NCBI RefSeq assembly: GCF_015291725.1
Contig: NZ_CP030038.1
Span: 2,035,001 to 2,099,000 of the forward strand
Length of the DNA stretch: 64,000 nt
From: Bradyrhizobium sp. CCBAU 51765
GTDB taxonomy: Bacteria; Pseudomonadota; Alphaproteobacteria; Rhizobiales; Xanthobacteraceae
Direction: 5' to 3'
The position numbers and the translations under genes were made by a program. The stretch's first letter is position 1, and each line of letters starts with the position of its first letter. Positions 46,009-55,010 of the stretch are shown one piece after another. The notes beneath the pieces are model-generated. The model did no database searches. It saw only the letters and a list, made by a program, of their open reading frames with translations, and was not told the origin of the DNA.

Positions 46009-46749
46009 TCAGCCGCTCAGAGGCGTCGCGACCGCTTCCGTCCTCGGCGTGAACAGGTAGCCGCCGGAGCGCACCGTCTTGATGAGGGTGGGGTCGGCCG
46101 GATTGGGCTCGATCTTGCGGCGGATGCGGCTGACCAGCACGTCGATGGAGCGCTCGAACGAGCCGGCGTTGCGCCCCTGCGTGAGATCGAGCAGGCTGTC
46201 GCGCGACAGCACGCGGCCCGGCCGCTCGCAGAACGTCCTGAGCAGATCGAACTCGGCGCTGGTCACCGCGACGCGCGCGCCCTCGGGATTGCGCAATTCG
46301 CGCAGGCGCAGATCGATGCGCCAGCCTTCGAAGGCGAGCGTGCTCGCGCCTTCGACCGCGCTCGCCGCCTGCGCCGCGGCCTGGCGGCGCAGCACCGCGT
46401 TGATGCGGGCGAGCAGTTCGCGCGGGTTGAACGGCTTCGGCAGATAGTCGTCCGCGCCCATCTCGAGGCCGACGATGCGATCGACGTCCTCGCCGCGCGC
46501 GGTCAGCATGATGATCGGCGTCTGCGATTCGGCGCGCACCTTGCGGCACAGGCTGAGGCCGTCTTCGCCGGGCAGCATCACGTCGAGAATGATGAGGTCG
46601 ACGCGATGGTCGGCCATCGCCCGCGACATCTCGCGGCCATCGCTCACGGCGGTGACGTTGCAGGCGTTGCTGCGCAGATATTTCGCAATCAACGCCCGGG
46701 TTTCGCGGTCGTCCTCGACGACCAGGATGTTGGGATTGGGGATGGCCAT
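46009..46749 (-). CDS. OmpR-family response regulator
   Basis: A 246-residue regulator. The receiver (ILVVEDDRETRALIAKYL) has phospho-acceptor Asp56 in LIILDVMLPGEDG and Lys in YLPKPFNP. The winged-helix domain (SAEFDLLRTFCERPGRVLSRDSLLDL, RSIDVLVSRIRRKIE, GGYLF) is the OmpR type. Start ATG 46749 (MAIPNPNILVV); a long open frame upstream is ignored. The pair resembles EnvZ/OmpR-like systems but its signal is unknown. Confidence 0.92.
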   Translation of the reverse strand: MAIPNPNILVVEDDRETRALIAKYLRSNACNVTAVSDGREMSRAMADHRVDLIILDVMLPGEDGLSLCRKVRAESQTPIIMLTARGEDVDRIVGLEMGADDYLPKPFNPRELLARINAVLRRQAAAQAASAVEGASTLAFEGWRIDLRLRELRNPEGARVAVTSAEFDLLRTFCERPGRVLSRDSLLDLTQGRNAGSFERSIDVLVSRIRRKIEPNPADPTLIKTVRSGGYLFTPRTEAVATPLSG

Positions 46750-46929
46750 GCGGTTTGTTTGACCAAGATTCGGGCCAAATGGCGGATATTTTTGTTTCGG
46801 TTTGTTTCTGTTCGGCTGCCTGCAACGAGCGGCAATCGACGGATGGCGGAGCGGCAAGACTGCGTTAAGGCCGTTAACCATAGCGTGGCGGGGTCCGCGA
46901 CGAAACCCCGCAACAACCACGGAGCCATC

Positions 46930-47478
46930 ATGACCTCGATTTCGGCGGCCTCCGCCGGCAGCTATCAATCGCCGCTCCAGCGGCTTCAGCAGGAATTGCA
47001 ATCGCAGGTCTCCGCCGGCCCGATCTCGTCGTCGGACCAGTCCGCGCTCTCGACGGCGCTGACCGATATCGACACGGCGCTCCAGCAGGGCCGATCGAGC
47101 GACCAGTCGAGCGGCGCGCCTCCCTCCAGGGACGAGATGCAGTCGAAGATCGACGACCTCATCTCGAACGAAGTGTCGAACGGGACGCTGACCTCGGATC
47201 AGGCCGAGGAGCTGAAAAGCGTGTTTCAATCCGCCTTCGCGGGCGGCGCGGGTGGACCGGGCGGCGCAGGCGGCCCGCCGCCGGACGACGACTCTTCGGA
47301 TTCGACGACGACGGACTCGACCAGCGGCAGCTCGACGGACCAGACCACGGCCGAGATCCTCCAGCAGTTCCTGCAGGCGCTGCAACAGTCGCAATCGTCG
47401 GCATCGTCCTACGGCGCCAACGGCAGCTCATCGAGCAGCTCGGATTTCTCCGCGCTGCTGATCGACTTCAAGAGCTGA
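46930..47478 (+). CDS. Ser/Gln-rich hypothetical protein
   Basis: A 182-residue acidic protein rich in Ser, Gln and Asp. MTSISAASAGSYQSPLQRLQQELQSQ is helical, a middle segment (SKIDDLISNEVSNGTLTSDQAEELKSVFQSAF) resembles an EF-hand-like or helical pair, then Gly/Pro/Asp-rich linkers and a Gln/Ser tail ending LLIDFKS. No signal peptide or membrane helix; I cannot assign a function. It is divergent from the response regulator, which could control it. Confidence 0.6.
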   Translation: MTSISAASAGSYQSPLQRLQQELQSQVSAGPISSSDQSALSTALTDIDTALQQGRSSDQSSGAPPSRDEMQSKIDDLISNEVSNGTLTSDQAEELKSVFQSAFAGGAGGPGGAGGPPPDDDSSDSTTTDSTSGSSTDQTTAEILQQFLQALQQSQSSASSYGANGSSSSSSDFSALLIDFKS

Positions 47479-47644
47479 CCTGAGCGACGCAAGGTCGGCG
47501 CGGTCCTCGCCGCGGTCAAGCGTCACCCCCGGCGCATGATTGTCGGCGGGGAACCGTGCATCGCAAAATGTTCCTGAGTGACGCAGGAACAAAAGCCGTG
47601 ATTTTTTCGGCTCGCGCATTGCGCGACGAAATTGCGGCGCGCAA

Positions 47645-47669
47645 GGAACTGCAAGTGTTCAGCGCTGTT
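47645..47669 (+). promoter_or_regulatory. Candidate EcfG (general stress) sigma promoter
   Basis: GGAAC at 47645-47649, then 16 bases and TGTT at 47666-47669, close to the alphaproteobacterial EcfG consensus GGAAC-N16/17-CGTT. It lies about 38 bases before the PRC-barrel start codon. A weaker GGAAC is near 47550. Confidence 0.45.
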
Positions 47670-47706
47670 CTTCCCGCACGAGTTTTTTGTGAAGGAGAGG
47701 ACAAAC

Positions 47707-48234
47707 ATGCTGATGAAATCGATCGCCGCCGGCCTTGCCGGCACCGCACTTCTTGCAACCGCCGCGTTCGCGCAAGCGCCGACCGCCACCACCGACAAGG
47801 CGCCGACCGCGGCCGCCACCACGACATCCACGACCGCGACGGGCCAGTGGCGTACGTCCAAGATGGACGGCCTGAAAGTCTACAACGAAGCCAACGAGAA
47901 CATCGGCACGATCAATGATCTGCTGATGGACAAGAGCGGCGCCATCAAGATCGCCGTGATCGGCGTCGGCGGCTTCCTCGGCGTGGGTGAGCATCTGGTT
48001 GCCGTGCCCTATGAGAAGCTGAAGTTCGTCAACGAGGCCGTCGCCTATACCGGCACGGGCGCCAAGCCGGGCGCGACCACCACCACCACAACCACCACCG
48101 GCGCTGCGACCGGCACCGACAGGCCCGCTGCGACCACGACGTCGTCCACGTCGAAATGGTATCCGGACCACGCCGTGTTCAATGCCAGCAAGGACGAGCT
48201 GAAGAACATGCCCGAGTTCAAGTACTCGGAGTAA
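47707..48234 (+). CDS. Exported PRC-barrel domain protein
   Basis: A 175-residue protein with signal peptide MLMKSIAAGLAGTALLATAAFAQ. A Thr/Ala linker precedes a PRC-barrel core (WRTSKMDGLKVYNEANENIGTINDLLMDKSGAIKIAVIGVGGFLGVGEHLVAVPYEKLKF), then a Thr-rich region and a C-terminal tail (HAVFNASKDELKNMPEFKYSE). Such proteins are common and often stress-linked in Bradyrhizobium. ATG follows AAGGAGAGGA. A good terminator lies downstream. Confidence 0.85.
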   Translation: MLMKSIAAGLAGTALLATAAFAQAPTATTDKAPTAAATTTSTTATGQWRTSKMDGLKVYNEANENIGTINDLLMDKSGAIKIAVIGVGGFLGVGEHLVAVPYEKLKFVNEAVAYTGTGAKPGATTTTTTTTGAATGTDRPAATTTSSTSKWYPDHAVFNASKDELKNMPEFKYSE

Positions 48235-48260
48235 TGCGGCTCGTGTAACTAGCTGAACGA

Positions 48261-48300
48261 AGCGCGCCCGGTTCTCACTGGGCGCGCTGTCGTGTCTTTT
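48261..48300 (+). terminator. Rho-independent terminator after the PRC-barrel gene
   Basis: Stem agcgcgccc/gggcgcgct (9 bp, 10-base loop) at 48261-48288, followed by GTCGTGTCTTTT. Located 27 bases past the stop codon. Confidence 0.7.
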
Positions 48301-48342
48301 CGCCATCGCGAGCAGCTCGCCACGAAATTGCGACGCCGCCGC

Positions 48343-49173
48343 TCAGGCCCCGCTGCCCTTGAGCCGCTCGTTGCGCCGGCGCAGGCCTTCCAGGGTGGCG
48401 AGGAGGATGACCGAGACCGTCGTCAGAATCACCGCCGCTGCCGTGATGGTCGGGCTGATGTTCTCGCGGATGCCGCTGAACATCTCGCGCGGCAGGGTGC
48501 GCTGCTCGGGGCCTGCCATGAACAGCACGATCACGACCTCGTCGAAGCTGGTCGCGAAGGCGAACAGCGCACCCGACGCCAGGCCCGGCAGGATCAGCGG
48601 CAGGATCACGCGGCGGAACGCCTGAAGCGGCGAGGCGCCGAGCGAGGCGGCGGCGCGTGCCAGATTGGTGTCGAAGCTTTGCAGCGTCGCGCCGACCGTG
48701 ATCACCACGAAGGGCGTCGCCAGCGCGGTGTGGGCCAGGATCAGGCCGAGATAACTGCCGGTCAACCCGATCGGTGCGAAGAAGAAATACAAGCCGACCG
48801 CGGTGATGACCCCCGGCACGACCACCGGCGACAGCACGAAAGCCAGCACGAGCGGCTTGAACCGGCTCTTCCACTGCGCCAGCCCCAGCGCGGCCGTCGT
48901 GCCAAGGACCATGGACAGCGCCGTCGAGGCGACGCCGATGATCATGCTGTTCTTCAGCGAGTTCATCCAGCGCGGCGAACTGATGAAATCGTCATACCAG
49001 CGAAAGGAGAGGCCCGGCAGCGGATAGGTGAGGTACGAGCCCGAGCTGAAGGACAGCGGCATGATCGCCAGGATCGGCGCGATCAGGAAGACGAACACCA
49101 GCGTGGAGACGATGATCGTCGCGGTCCACGCGATGCGCTGGCTGGGCGTGCGGAGGGAGGGGCTATCGCTCAA
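48343..49173 (-). CDS. ABC transporter permease (polyamine/opine type, PotC-like)
   Basis: A 276-residue inner-membrane permease with about six helices. The cytoplasmic EAA-type loop is NLARAAASLGASPLQAFRRVILPLILPGLASG. The start is TTG 49173, overlapping the stop of the upstream permease (AATTGAGC), with GGGAGGC 9 bases before. Forms the transporter with the permease, ATPase and binding protein encoded upstream. Confidence 0.88.
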   Translation of the reverse strand: MSDSPSLRTPSQRIAWTATIIVSTLVFVFLIAPILAIMPLSFSSGSYLTYPLPGLSFRWYDDFISSPRWMNSLKNSMIIGVASTALSMVLGTTAALGLAQWKSRFKPLVLAFVLSPVVVPGVITAVGLYFFFAPIGLTGSYLGLILAHTALATPFVVITVGATLQSFDTNLARAAASLGASPLQAFRRVILPLILPGLASGALFAFATSFDEVVIVLFMAGPEQRTLPREMFSGIRENISPTITAAAVILTTVSVILLATLEGLRRRNERLKGSGA

Positions 49174-50432
49174 TTCTTCATGCCTCCCGTGACCTGCTGT
49201 CCCTGCACCAGCTTGCCGTAGACGAGAGCGAGCAGAACGGTGGCCAGCAGCAGCACCGCACCCAAAGCCGAAGCAAGGCCCCAATTGGCCGTCTCGGTCG
49301 TGTAGAGCGCAATGAAGTAGCTGATCATCTGGTCGGCGGCACCGCCGACGAGCGCCGGCGTGATGTAGTAGCCGAGCGCCAGGATGAAGACGAGCAGGCT
49401 TCCCGCGCCGATGCCGGGCAGGGTCTGAGGCAGGTAGATGCGCAGGAAGGCGGTGAGGGGTGGTGCACCGAGCGAGGCCGCGGCACGCATGTAGGCAGGC
49501 GAGATCGCCTTCATGCTGCTGTACAGCGGCAGGATCATGAACGGCAACAGAACGTGGGTCATGGCCACGCAGACGCCGAAGCGGTTGTAGATGAGGCGCA
49601 ACGGCTCGTCGACGATGCCGAGCCACAGCAGGCTGTCGTTCACGACTCCCTTGCTCTGCAACAGGACGATCCAGGCGCAGGTGCGGACCAGAAGCGACGT
49701 CCAGAACGGCAACAGGACGAAGATCATCAAGAGGTTCGACCGGGCCGGCGGCAGCGTCGCCAGGAGGTAAGCGACCGGGAAGCCGAGGATCAGGCAGAGT
49801 ACGGTGACGCTGAGGCTGATGATGAAAGTGCGGGCAAACAGGCTGCGATAGATGGCCTGGTCCGGCGGGGCTGCGACGATGGCGCCGTCCACGTTCCGCG
49901 TCAGGTCGAGCGCCGCCAGCAGGTAGAAGCTGGTCAGGGGACCGCCGGCGCCCTTGATCGTCGTCCAGGTGGTGCGTTCGCGCCAGGCGGGGTTGATCCT
50001 GCCCAGCGTCTCCCTGGCCGTTCCTCGCTCCGGCTCCGCCTTCAGATTGCGGGCCGTGCTGGTCAGTATCGTGCGGAAGCCGTTCAGCGCGTAGTTCAGC
50101 CGCTTGGCTGCGATGGCGATGGTGCCGGAGGCGCGCGCCGCCAGGATGTCGCTTGCCAGCGCAGCGTAGGCGTTTTCGTCCGGCAGGTCCTTGCCGTCCC
50201 ACGCGGCGAGCGCAGCCAAGGTGTTCGGCAGAACCTGGCGGACCTCGCGGTCGTCGACCGCACGCCACAGCATGCCGGCGATGGGCCCCGCGAAGGTGAA
50301 GAGCAGGAAGACGAGAAGCGGTGCCACCAGCGCCAACGCCTTGAGCTGGCGTGTCCGCTCGGCGCGCCTCAGTCGGCGCTTGAGCGGCACCTCGGTCGAC
50401 GCATCGGCGCCGGTCAAGAGCGCATCCGTCAT
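49170..50432 (-). CDS. ABC transporter permease (PotB-like) with an extra soluble insert
   Basis: A 420-residue permease. After the first helix (LKALALVAPLLVFLLFTFAGPI) there is an insert of about 130 residues (DDREVRQVLPNTLAALAAWDGK ... LDLTRN) that is absent in the usual ~285-residue PotB. The remaining five helices carry the EAA loop YMRAAASLGAPPLTAFLRIYLPQTLPGIGAG. It pairs with the downstream permease by a translationally coupled overlap. Confidence 0.88.
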   Translation of the reverse strand: MTDALLTGADASTEVPLKRRLRRAERTRQLKALALVAPLLVFLLFTFAGPIAGMLWRAVDDREVRQVLPNTLAALAAWDGKDLPDENAYAALASDILAARASGTIAIAAKRLNYALNGFRTILTSTARNLKAEPERGTARETLGRINPAWRERTTWTTIKGAGGPLTSFYLLAALDLTRNVDGAIVAAPPDQAIYRSLFARTFIISLSVTVLCLILGFPVAYLLATLPPARSNLLMIFVLLPFWTSLLVRTCAWIVLLQSKGVVNDSLLWLGIVDEPLRLIYNRFGVCVAMTHVLLPFMILPLYSSMKAISPAYMRAAASLGAPPLTAFLRIYLPQTLPGIGAGSLLVFILALGYYITPALVGGAADQMISYFIALYTTETANWGLASALGAVLLLATVLLALVYGKLVQGQQVTGGMKN

Positions 50433-50474
50433 GGCATGAGCCCTTTTGAACGGACATCACTCGCCAATTCAGAT

Positions 50475-50649
50475 AGGGCTATCGCATATGGCCTTTCGGA
50501 GAGGCCTGAGCGCGCGCCTCGTCCTTCGAGACGACCGCTTTGCGGTCTCCTCAGGATGAGGCTCTTCGACATCGGTGTCTGTAAAGTCGCTGCCACAGAC
50601 TCAGACCTCATCCTGAGGGCCCGCCGTAGGCGGGCGTCTCGAAGGATGC
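50475..50649. repeat. Partial copy of the MITE-like palindrome
   Basis: AGGGCTATCGCAT (50475-50487) equals the end sequence of the element at 53081-53292. It is followed by a palindrome with ends tccttcgagacg and cgtctcgaagga around gtctcctcaggatgagg and cctcatcctgagg. No matching right terminal repeat is visible. Confidence 0.7.
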
Positions 50650-50714
50650 GCCGCGGGCGAGCTAGCCGCCACGTTTTTCCCTCCGCCTGCGCCATACAAC
50701 GGTTCGGTCGCTTG

Positions 50715-51773
50715 CTACTTCGCCGCCCATTTGTTGAAGCGCTCGGTCAGGCGGTCGATGTTCTCGAGCCAGAAGGCAACGTTGATCTCGACCGCGTTCT
50801 TGATGTTGTCAGGCGCGGTCGGCAGATCCTTCAGGACGGCGGCTGGGAGCCGTCCGGCGGCATCCTTGTTCGACGTGCCATAAGCAATGTTCTCCGACAG
50901 CTTTGACTGGTTCTCCGCCTTGCCGACGAAATCCAGGAACTTGTAGGCCGCGTCCTTGTTCGGGCTCCCCTTCAGGATGACCCAGCTGTCGAGGGTGAAC
51001 AGCGCGCCGTCCCACACCATGCCAAAGTTCTTCTTCTCGTTCTTGTTCGCGGTGTCGATGCGGCCATTGTAGACCGAGGTCATCGCCACCTCGCCCGAGG
51101 CGAGCAATTGCGGCGGCTGCGCGCCGGCCTTCCACCACACGATGTCACCCTTGATGGTGTCGAGCTTCTTGAAGGCGCGATCGATGCCTTCGTCGGTCGC
51201 CAGCACCTTGTAGACGTCCTTCGGCGCGACGCCGTCGGCCATGAGGGCGATTTCGAGCGTGGTCTTCGGGCCCTGACGCAGGGCGCGCTTGCCCGGAATC
51301 TTCTTGGTATCGAAGAAGTCGGCCCAGCCGCCGGGGGCCTGCTTCAGCTTGTCCTTGTCGTAGCCGAGAACGAAATCGTAGAGGATGGCGCCGACGCCGC
51401 AAGGGTTGACCGATGGCGGGATATAGGCGGCCTCGCCGCCGATCTTGGAATAATCGAGCTTCTCGAACAGGCCTTCCTCGCAGCCGACCGCCAGCTCGTC
51501 GCTCTCGACCTGGACGACGTCCCAGGTGGCGGCGCCGCCCTGCACCTTGGCGCGCAACACGCCGACGCCGCCGTCCCAGGACTCGTCGTTCATGGGAATC
51601 CCGGAAGCTTTCTTGAACGGCTCGAAATAGACCTTCTTCTGCGCATCCTGATACGCGCCGCCCCACGACACGACGGTGAGGTCGCGCGCTTGCGCAACCG
51701 TCGCCAGCGCCGCGCTGGCGCTCAATGCCGCAGCCAAGCCCAGGGCCGTCTTGCCAATCTTGCGCTTCAGCAT
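50715..51773 (-). CDS. Extracellular solute-binding protein of the polyamine-type ABC transporter
   Basis: A 352-residue periplasmic protein. Signal peptide MLKRKIGKTALGLAAALSASAALATVAQA, mature start RDLTVVSWGGAYQDAQKKVYFEPF, typical of PotD/spermidine-putrescine type binding proteins. ATG 51773 has AAGGAACAAAG upstream. Ligand unknown; polyamines or an opine-like compound are possible. Confidence 0.9.
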   Translation of the reverse strand: MLKRKIGKTALGLAAALSASAALATVAQARDLTVVSWGGAYQDAQKKVYFEPFKKASGIPMNDESWDGGVGVLRAKVQGGAATWDVVQVESDELAVGCEEGLFEKLDYSKIGGEAAYIPPSVNPCGVGAILYDFVLGYDKDKLKQAPGGWADFFDTKKIPGKRALRQGPKTTLEIALMADGVAPKDVYKVLATDEGIDRAFKKLDTIKGDIVWWKAGAQPPQLLASGEVAMTSVYNGRIDTANKNEKKNFGMVWDGALFTLDSWVILKGSPNKDAAYKFLDFVGKAENQSKLSENIAYGTSNKDAAGRLPAAVLKDLPTAPDNIKNAVEINVAFWLENIDRLTERFNKWAAK

Positions 51774-51838
51774 GGTCTTTGTTCCTTCTTCATGTGAGTT
51801 GCATTGAGTCTGATCGATGCGGATCCGTTCGCGTGGGA

Positions 51839-52978
51839 TCAAGCGGGATCGAGGGCCAGGCAGTCCTCCGGGCGGAATGTGATGAAGACGTCTTCGCCAG
51901 GTCTCAGGCTGCCAGATCTTGGGCTGCCACGTCTTAGGCTGTCATGTGCTCCCGGCTGAAGCTTGACCATGAACTCGCCGTTGCCGGCGACGTCGAGCAC
52001 GGCCAGCGCGTGGTCGCCGAGATAGATGGTGTTCCGCACTCTTGCCGGCAGCCGGTTCGGTCCCTCGCCGGAGCCGTCATCCGGAACAATGGCGACGCGC
52101 TCCGGCCGCACCGACAGGGAGGTCGACGCGCCCGCGCCTGCGACATTGATCGCCCGAGCGGTCACGGTCCCGCCACCAGCCAGCACGACGCGGCAATAGC
52201 CCTTGTCGACCGCCTCGACGGTGCCGGGGAGCACATTGTTCTCGCCGATGAAGTGCGCGACGAAACTGTTCACTGGATGCTCATACAGCGCATCGGGCCT
52301 GTCGATCTGCTGCACGATGCCGTCGTTGAACACGGCGATGCGGTCCGACATGGTGAGCGCTTCACTCTGATCGTGGGTGACATAGACGATCGTGATGCCC
52401 GTGGTCTCGTGCAGTTGCTTGATCTCCAGCTGCATCTGCTCCCGCAGGCGCTTGTCGAGGGCGCCAAGGGGCTCGTCCATCAGCACGAGTTGCGGATTGA
52501 AGACCAGCGCGCGGGCCAGCGCCACGCGCTGCTGCTGGCCGCCGGAGAGCTGGCCCGGCCGCCGCTGCGCCAGGCTTTCCATCTTGATCATGCGCAACGC
52601 GGCCCTCACGCGCGCCTGCACCTCCGCCTTGTTCGTCTTGCGAACGGACAGCGGGAAGGCGATGTTCTCCGCGATCGTCAGGTGCGGAAACAGGGCGTAG
52701 TTCTGGAACACCATGCCGATGTCGCGCTTGTGCGGCGGCACGTTCTTGATCGGGCGGTCCGCGAGATAGATCTCGCCATGGGTCGGCACCTCGAAGCCGG
52801 CCAGCATCATCAGCGTCGTCGTCTTGCCCGAGCCCGACGGGCCGAGCAGGGTGATGAACTCGCCCTTCCTGATGTCGAGATCGAGGTTCTTCACCACGAG
52901 ATGCTCGCCATCATAGGTCTTCTGAATGCCGGAAAAGCGTACCAGTGCCGGCGCAGGTGTGACCATGCCGGCTTCCAT
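51839..52978 (-). CDS. ABC transporter ATP-binding protein (PotA-like)
   Basis: A 379-residue ATPase. Walker [13 protein letters not shown]-loop [11 protein letters not shown], signature [15 protein letters not shown], Walker [13 protein letters not shown], His in YVTHDQSE. The C-terminal TOBE domain ([28 protein letters not shown]) is shown. First gene of the minus-strand operon ATPase, binding protein, permease, permease. Confidence 0.93.
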   Translation of the reverse strand: MEAGMVTPAPALVRFSGIQKTYDGEHLVVKNLDLDIRKGEFITLLGPSGSGKTTTLMMLAGFEVPTHGEIYLADRPIKNVPPHKRDIGMVFQNYALFPHLTIAENIAFPLSVRKTNKAEVQARVRAALRMIKMESLAQRRPGQLSGGQQQRVALARALVFNPQLVLMDEPLGALDKRLREQMQLEIKQLHETTGITIVYVTHDQSEALTMSDRIAVFNDGIVQQIDRPDALYEHPVNSFVAHFIGENNVLPGTVEAVDKGYCRVVLAGGGTVTARAINVAGAGASTSLSVRPERVAIVPDDGSGEGPNRLPARVRNTIYLGDHALAVLDVAGNGEFMVKLQPGAHDSLRRGSPRSGSLRPGEDVFITFRPEDCLALDPA

Positions 52979-53080
52979 GTTGTCCTCGCGGTGTCCCCTA
53001 CAATGCCGTGCGAGATTAGCATCGTGCAGCGAGAATGCCAGCGGCGCAAGCGACGAGGACGTGTGCGGATCCGGTGAGTG

Positions 53081-53292
53081 ACAGGGCTATTGCATTTCAG
53101 AGCTCTTCCCTGCGGCCATCCTTCGAGACGCCCGCCTTGGGCGCGCTCCTCAGGATGAGGACGGAGTGCGTGGCTGCAGTTTCAAAGGGCACTGAGGCCG
53201 AATAGCCTCATCCTGAGGAGGCGCGTAAGCGCCGTCTCGAAGGACGAGGCGTGCGCGCAGGTTGCGCAACAAGTCAAATGCGATAGCCCTGT
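53081..53292. repeat. MITE-like element with 17-bp terminal inverted repeats
   Basis: ACAGGGCTATTGCATTT at 53081 pairs with AAATGCGATAGCCCTGT at 53276 (one mismatch). The interior repeats CATCCTTCGAGACG...CAGGATGAGG and CCTCATCCTGAGG...CGTCTCGAAGGACG as a large inverted structure. It contains no coding gene. It fills the gap between the ATPase gene and the DUF4403 gene. Confidence 0.75.
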
Positions 53293-53301
53293 GGAGGCGC
53301 G

Positions 53302-54870
53302 CTACATGCCCGACAGCTTCGTCACGAACACGTTCAGCGAGCCGCCGGCTTCCGCGACGACGCGGAGGGTCTTGGAATCGAAGGCGATGTCGGCGAGAGT
53401 CAGGCTGTCGATCTTGGCCTCGACCTTGAGGCCGTCCTCGCTCTTCTGGTAGTCGGCGATCGCGGCCGCGATTTTCTCGCGGGCGTTCGCGGCGATCGGC
53501 TTCAGATCGAGCGTTGCCCTCGTCAACAGCGCCTGCTGCAGCTGCGGCACCACCGCGCGCGCGGCGGCGCCCAGCAGGCCGAAGGCGGCCTCGGATTCGA
53601 CCGCGAGCTCGATGTCGGCGAGCCGTAGCGTCTGCCGCGCCTGGTCGAGCATCGGCCGGCCCCAGATGTGCACCGTCGCCTCGGCGCCGAGCCCGAACCA
53701 GCTCTTCTTCTCCTTGGCGCGCACCAGAAGCGAGATCAGCAGCCGGTCGCCCGAAGGGGTCACGTTGGCGCTCTTGACGGTGACGTCGACCGGGCCGGAG
53801 CCGTCCTCGGGATAGGTGCGGCCGACCATCTGCGCTGCGATCAGCTTGTTGATCTCGGTGAAAGGGACGTCGATCGGCACGCCGATGCTCACACCGGTGC
53901 CGGTCGGCGGCACGATCGAGATCTTGTCGGGGAACGGACATTCCGGCTTGGTCGCCGCCGAGGTGACACGTGTCTCGGCCTCGAGGCCAAGTAGCAGCGT
54001 CACGGCCTGCGCATCGACGCGCGGCTGCGCCGCGATCGCGCGCACCGGCTTCATCTCGAGCCAGAGCGGCGGCAGCGCGGCCGAGGAGCCCGAGCCTTGC
54101 AGCGGGATCGAGCGGCACGCCTTGGCCCATTGCACCCTGGCGTTCTCCCGCAGCGAAGGATCGTTGCGAATACGTTCGGCGACCGCGTTGATCTGCTCGC
54201 CGACCGTCTTGTCGATCAGCGGCTTCACCTGCGCCGGCACGTTGACCTTGGCGCCGGCGACCGAGAGATTGGTGTCGCCGAGATTGACCTGGGCGCCGAG
54301 ATTGGGCTCCAGATACCAATTGGCCGCGAGCTTCGGCCGCGAGGTGACGACCACGTTGCCCTTGATCTCGGCGCTGGCGTTCAGGTTCTTGATGTTGACC
54401 GCGCCGATCCGTTTCGCCGCGTCGCCGCCGAGCACGCTGCCCAGTGCGTCGCCGAGCGCGCCTGTGGCTTTCGACGACAACGAGCCCGTCACGTTCAGCC
54501 TGCCGGTGAGCGGTGTCGAGATCGTCAGCACGTCCTTGTCGCCGCTAGCTGCCATCGGGCCGCGCGCGGCGGTCCAGCCGATATCGGCGTTCTCCAGGAT
54601 CTGCGAGATCGGGTTGTCGGCCTTGCCGGCGAAATTGCGCGGCGCGGCCTTCTCGGCCTGTTCGCGGATCGCAGATAGCGCGATGGCCACCGGCGCGACC
54701 ACGATCGAGCTCTTCGAGGCCGGCGGCAGCGGCGGCAGTTGCGCGACCGGTGGCGCCGAGTTCGTGGCTTGCGGTGACAGGAAGTCCATCGCCTTCAGGC
54801 TGATGAAGAACGACGCCGCGAGCACTGCCAGGCCGATCAGGATGGTCTTCAGATTCAACGTCGGTCGCAT
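53302..54870 (-). CDS. DUF4403 family protein
   Basis: A 522-residue protein with an N-terminal membrane anchor (LKTILIGLAVLAASFFISLKAMDF) and a large periplasmic DUF4403 region of repeating lipid-binding-like strands (PLTGRLNVTGSLSSKA, AEIKGNVVVTSRPKLAANWYLEPNL, VDVTVKSANVTPSGDRLLISLLVRAKE). ATG 54870 has a GGGGG site; a TTG just upstream is less likely. Function unknown. Confidence 0.8.
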   Translation of the reverse strand: MRPTLNLKTILIGLAVLAASFFISLKAMDFLSPQATNSAPPVAQLPPLPPASKSSIVVAPVAIALSAIREQAEKAAPRNFAGKADNPISQILENADIGWTAARGPMAASGDKDVLTISTPLTGRLNVTGSLSSKATGALGDALGSVLGGDAAKRIGAVNIKNLNASAEIKGNVVVTSRPKLAANWYLEPNLGAQVNLGDTNLSVAGAKVNVPAQVKPLIDKTVGEQINAVAERIRNDPSLRENARVQWAKACRSIPLQGSGSSAALPPLWLEMKPVRAIAAQPRVDAQAVTLLLGLEAETRVTSAATKPECPFPDKISIVPPTGTGVSIGVPIDVPFTEINKLIAAQMVGRTYPEDGSGPVDVTVKSANVTPSGDRLLISLLVRAKEKKSWFGLGAEATVHIWGRPMLDQARQTLRLADIELAVESEAAFGLLGAAARAVVPQLQQALLTRATLDLKPIAANAREKIAAAIADYQKSEDGLKVEAKIDSLTLADIAFDSKTLRVVAEAGGSLNVFVTKLSGM

Positions 54871-55010
54871 CAATCCCCCAAGCAGCCCCGGTGGGATTCT
54901 ACAGGGCGGGCGAAGAGGGCGCTAGAGCGCACCGGTGGGGTGGAATTGGGGCGAACAGGTTAACGGAAGCGAACGCGCCGTTACCAGGCGTTCAAGCATT
55001 GCGGGCGAGG

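Noticed and set aside
44675..46825. Fused frame running from the response regulator region into the kinase
   Set aside because: The upstream part is out of the regulator's frame; the kinase has its own start at 45997.
48343..50460. A single long permease frame on the minus strand
   Set aside because: The upstream half is a shadow of the PotB-like gene; the downstream permease starts at the overlapping TTG 49173.
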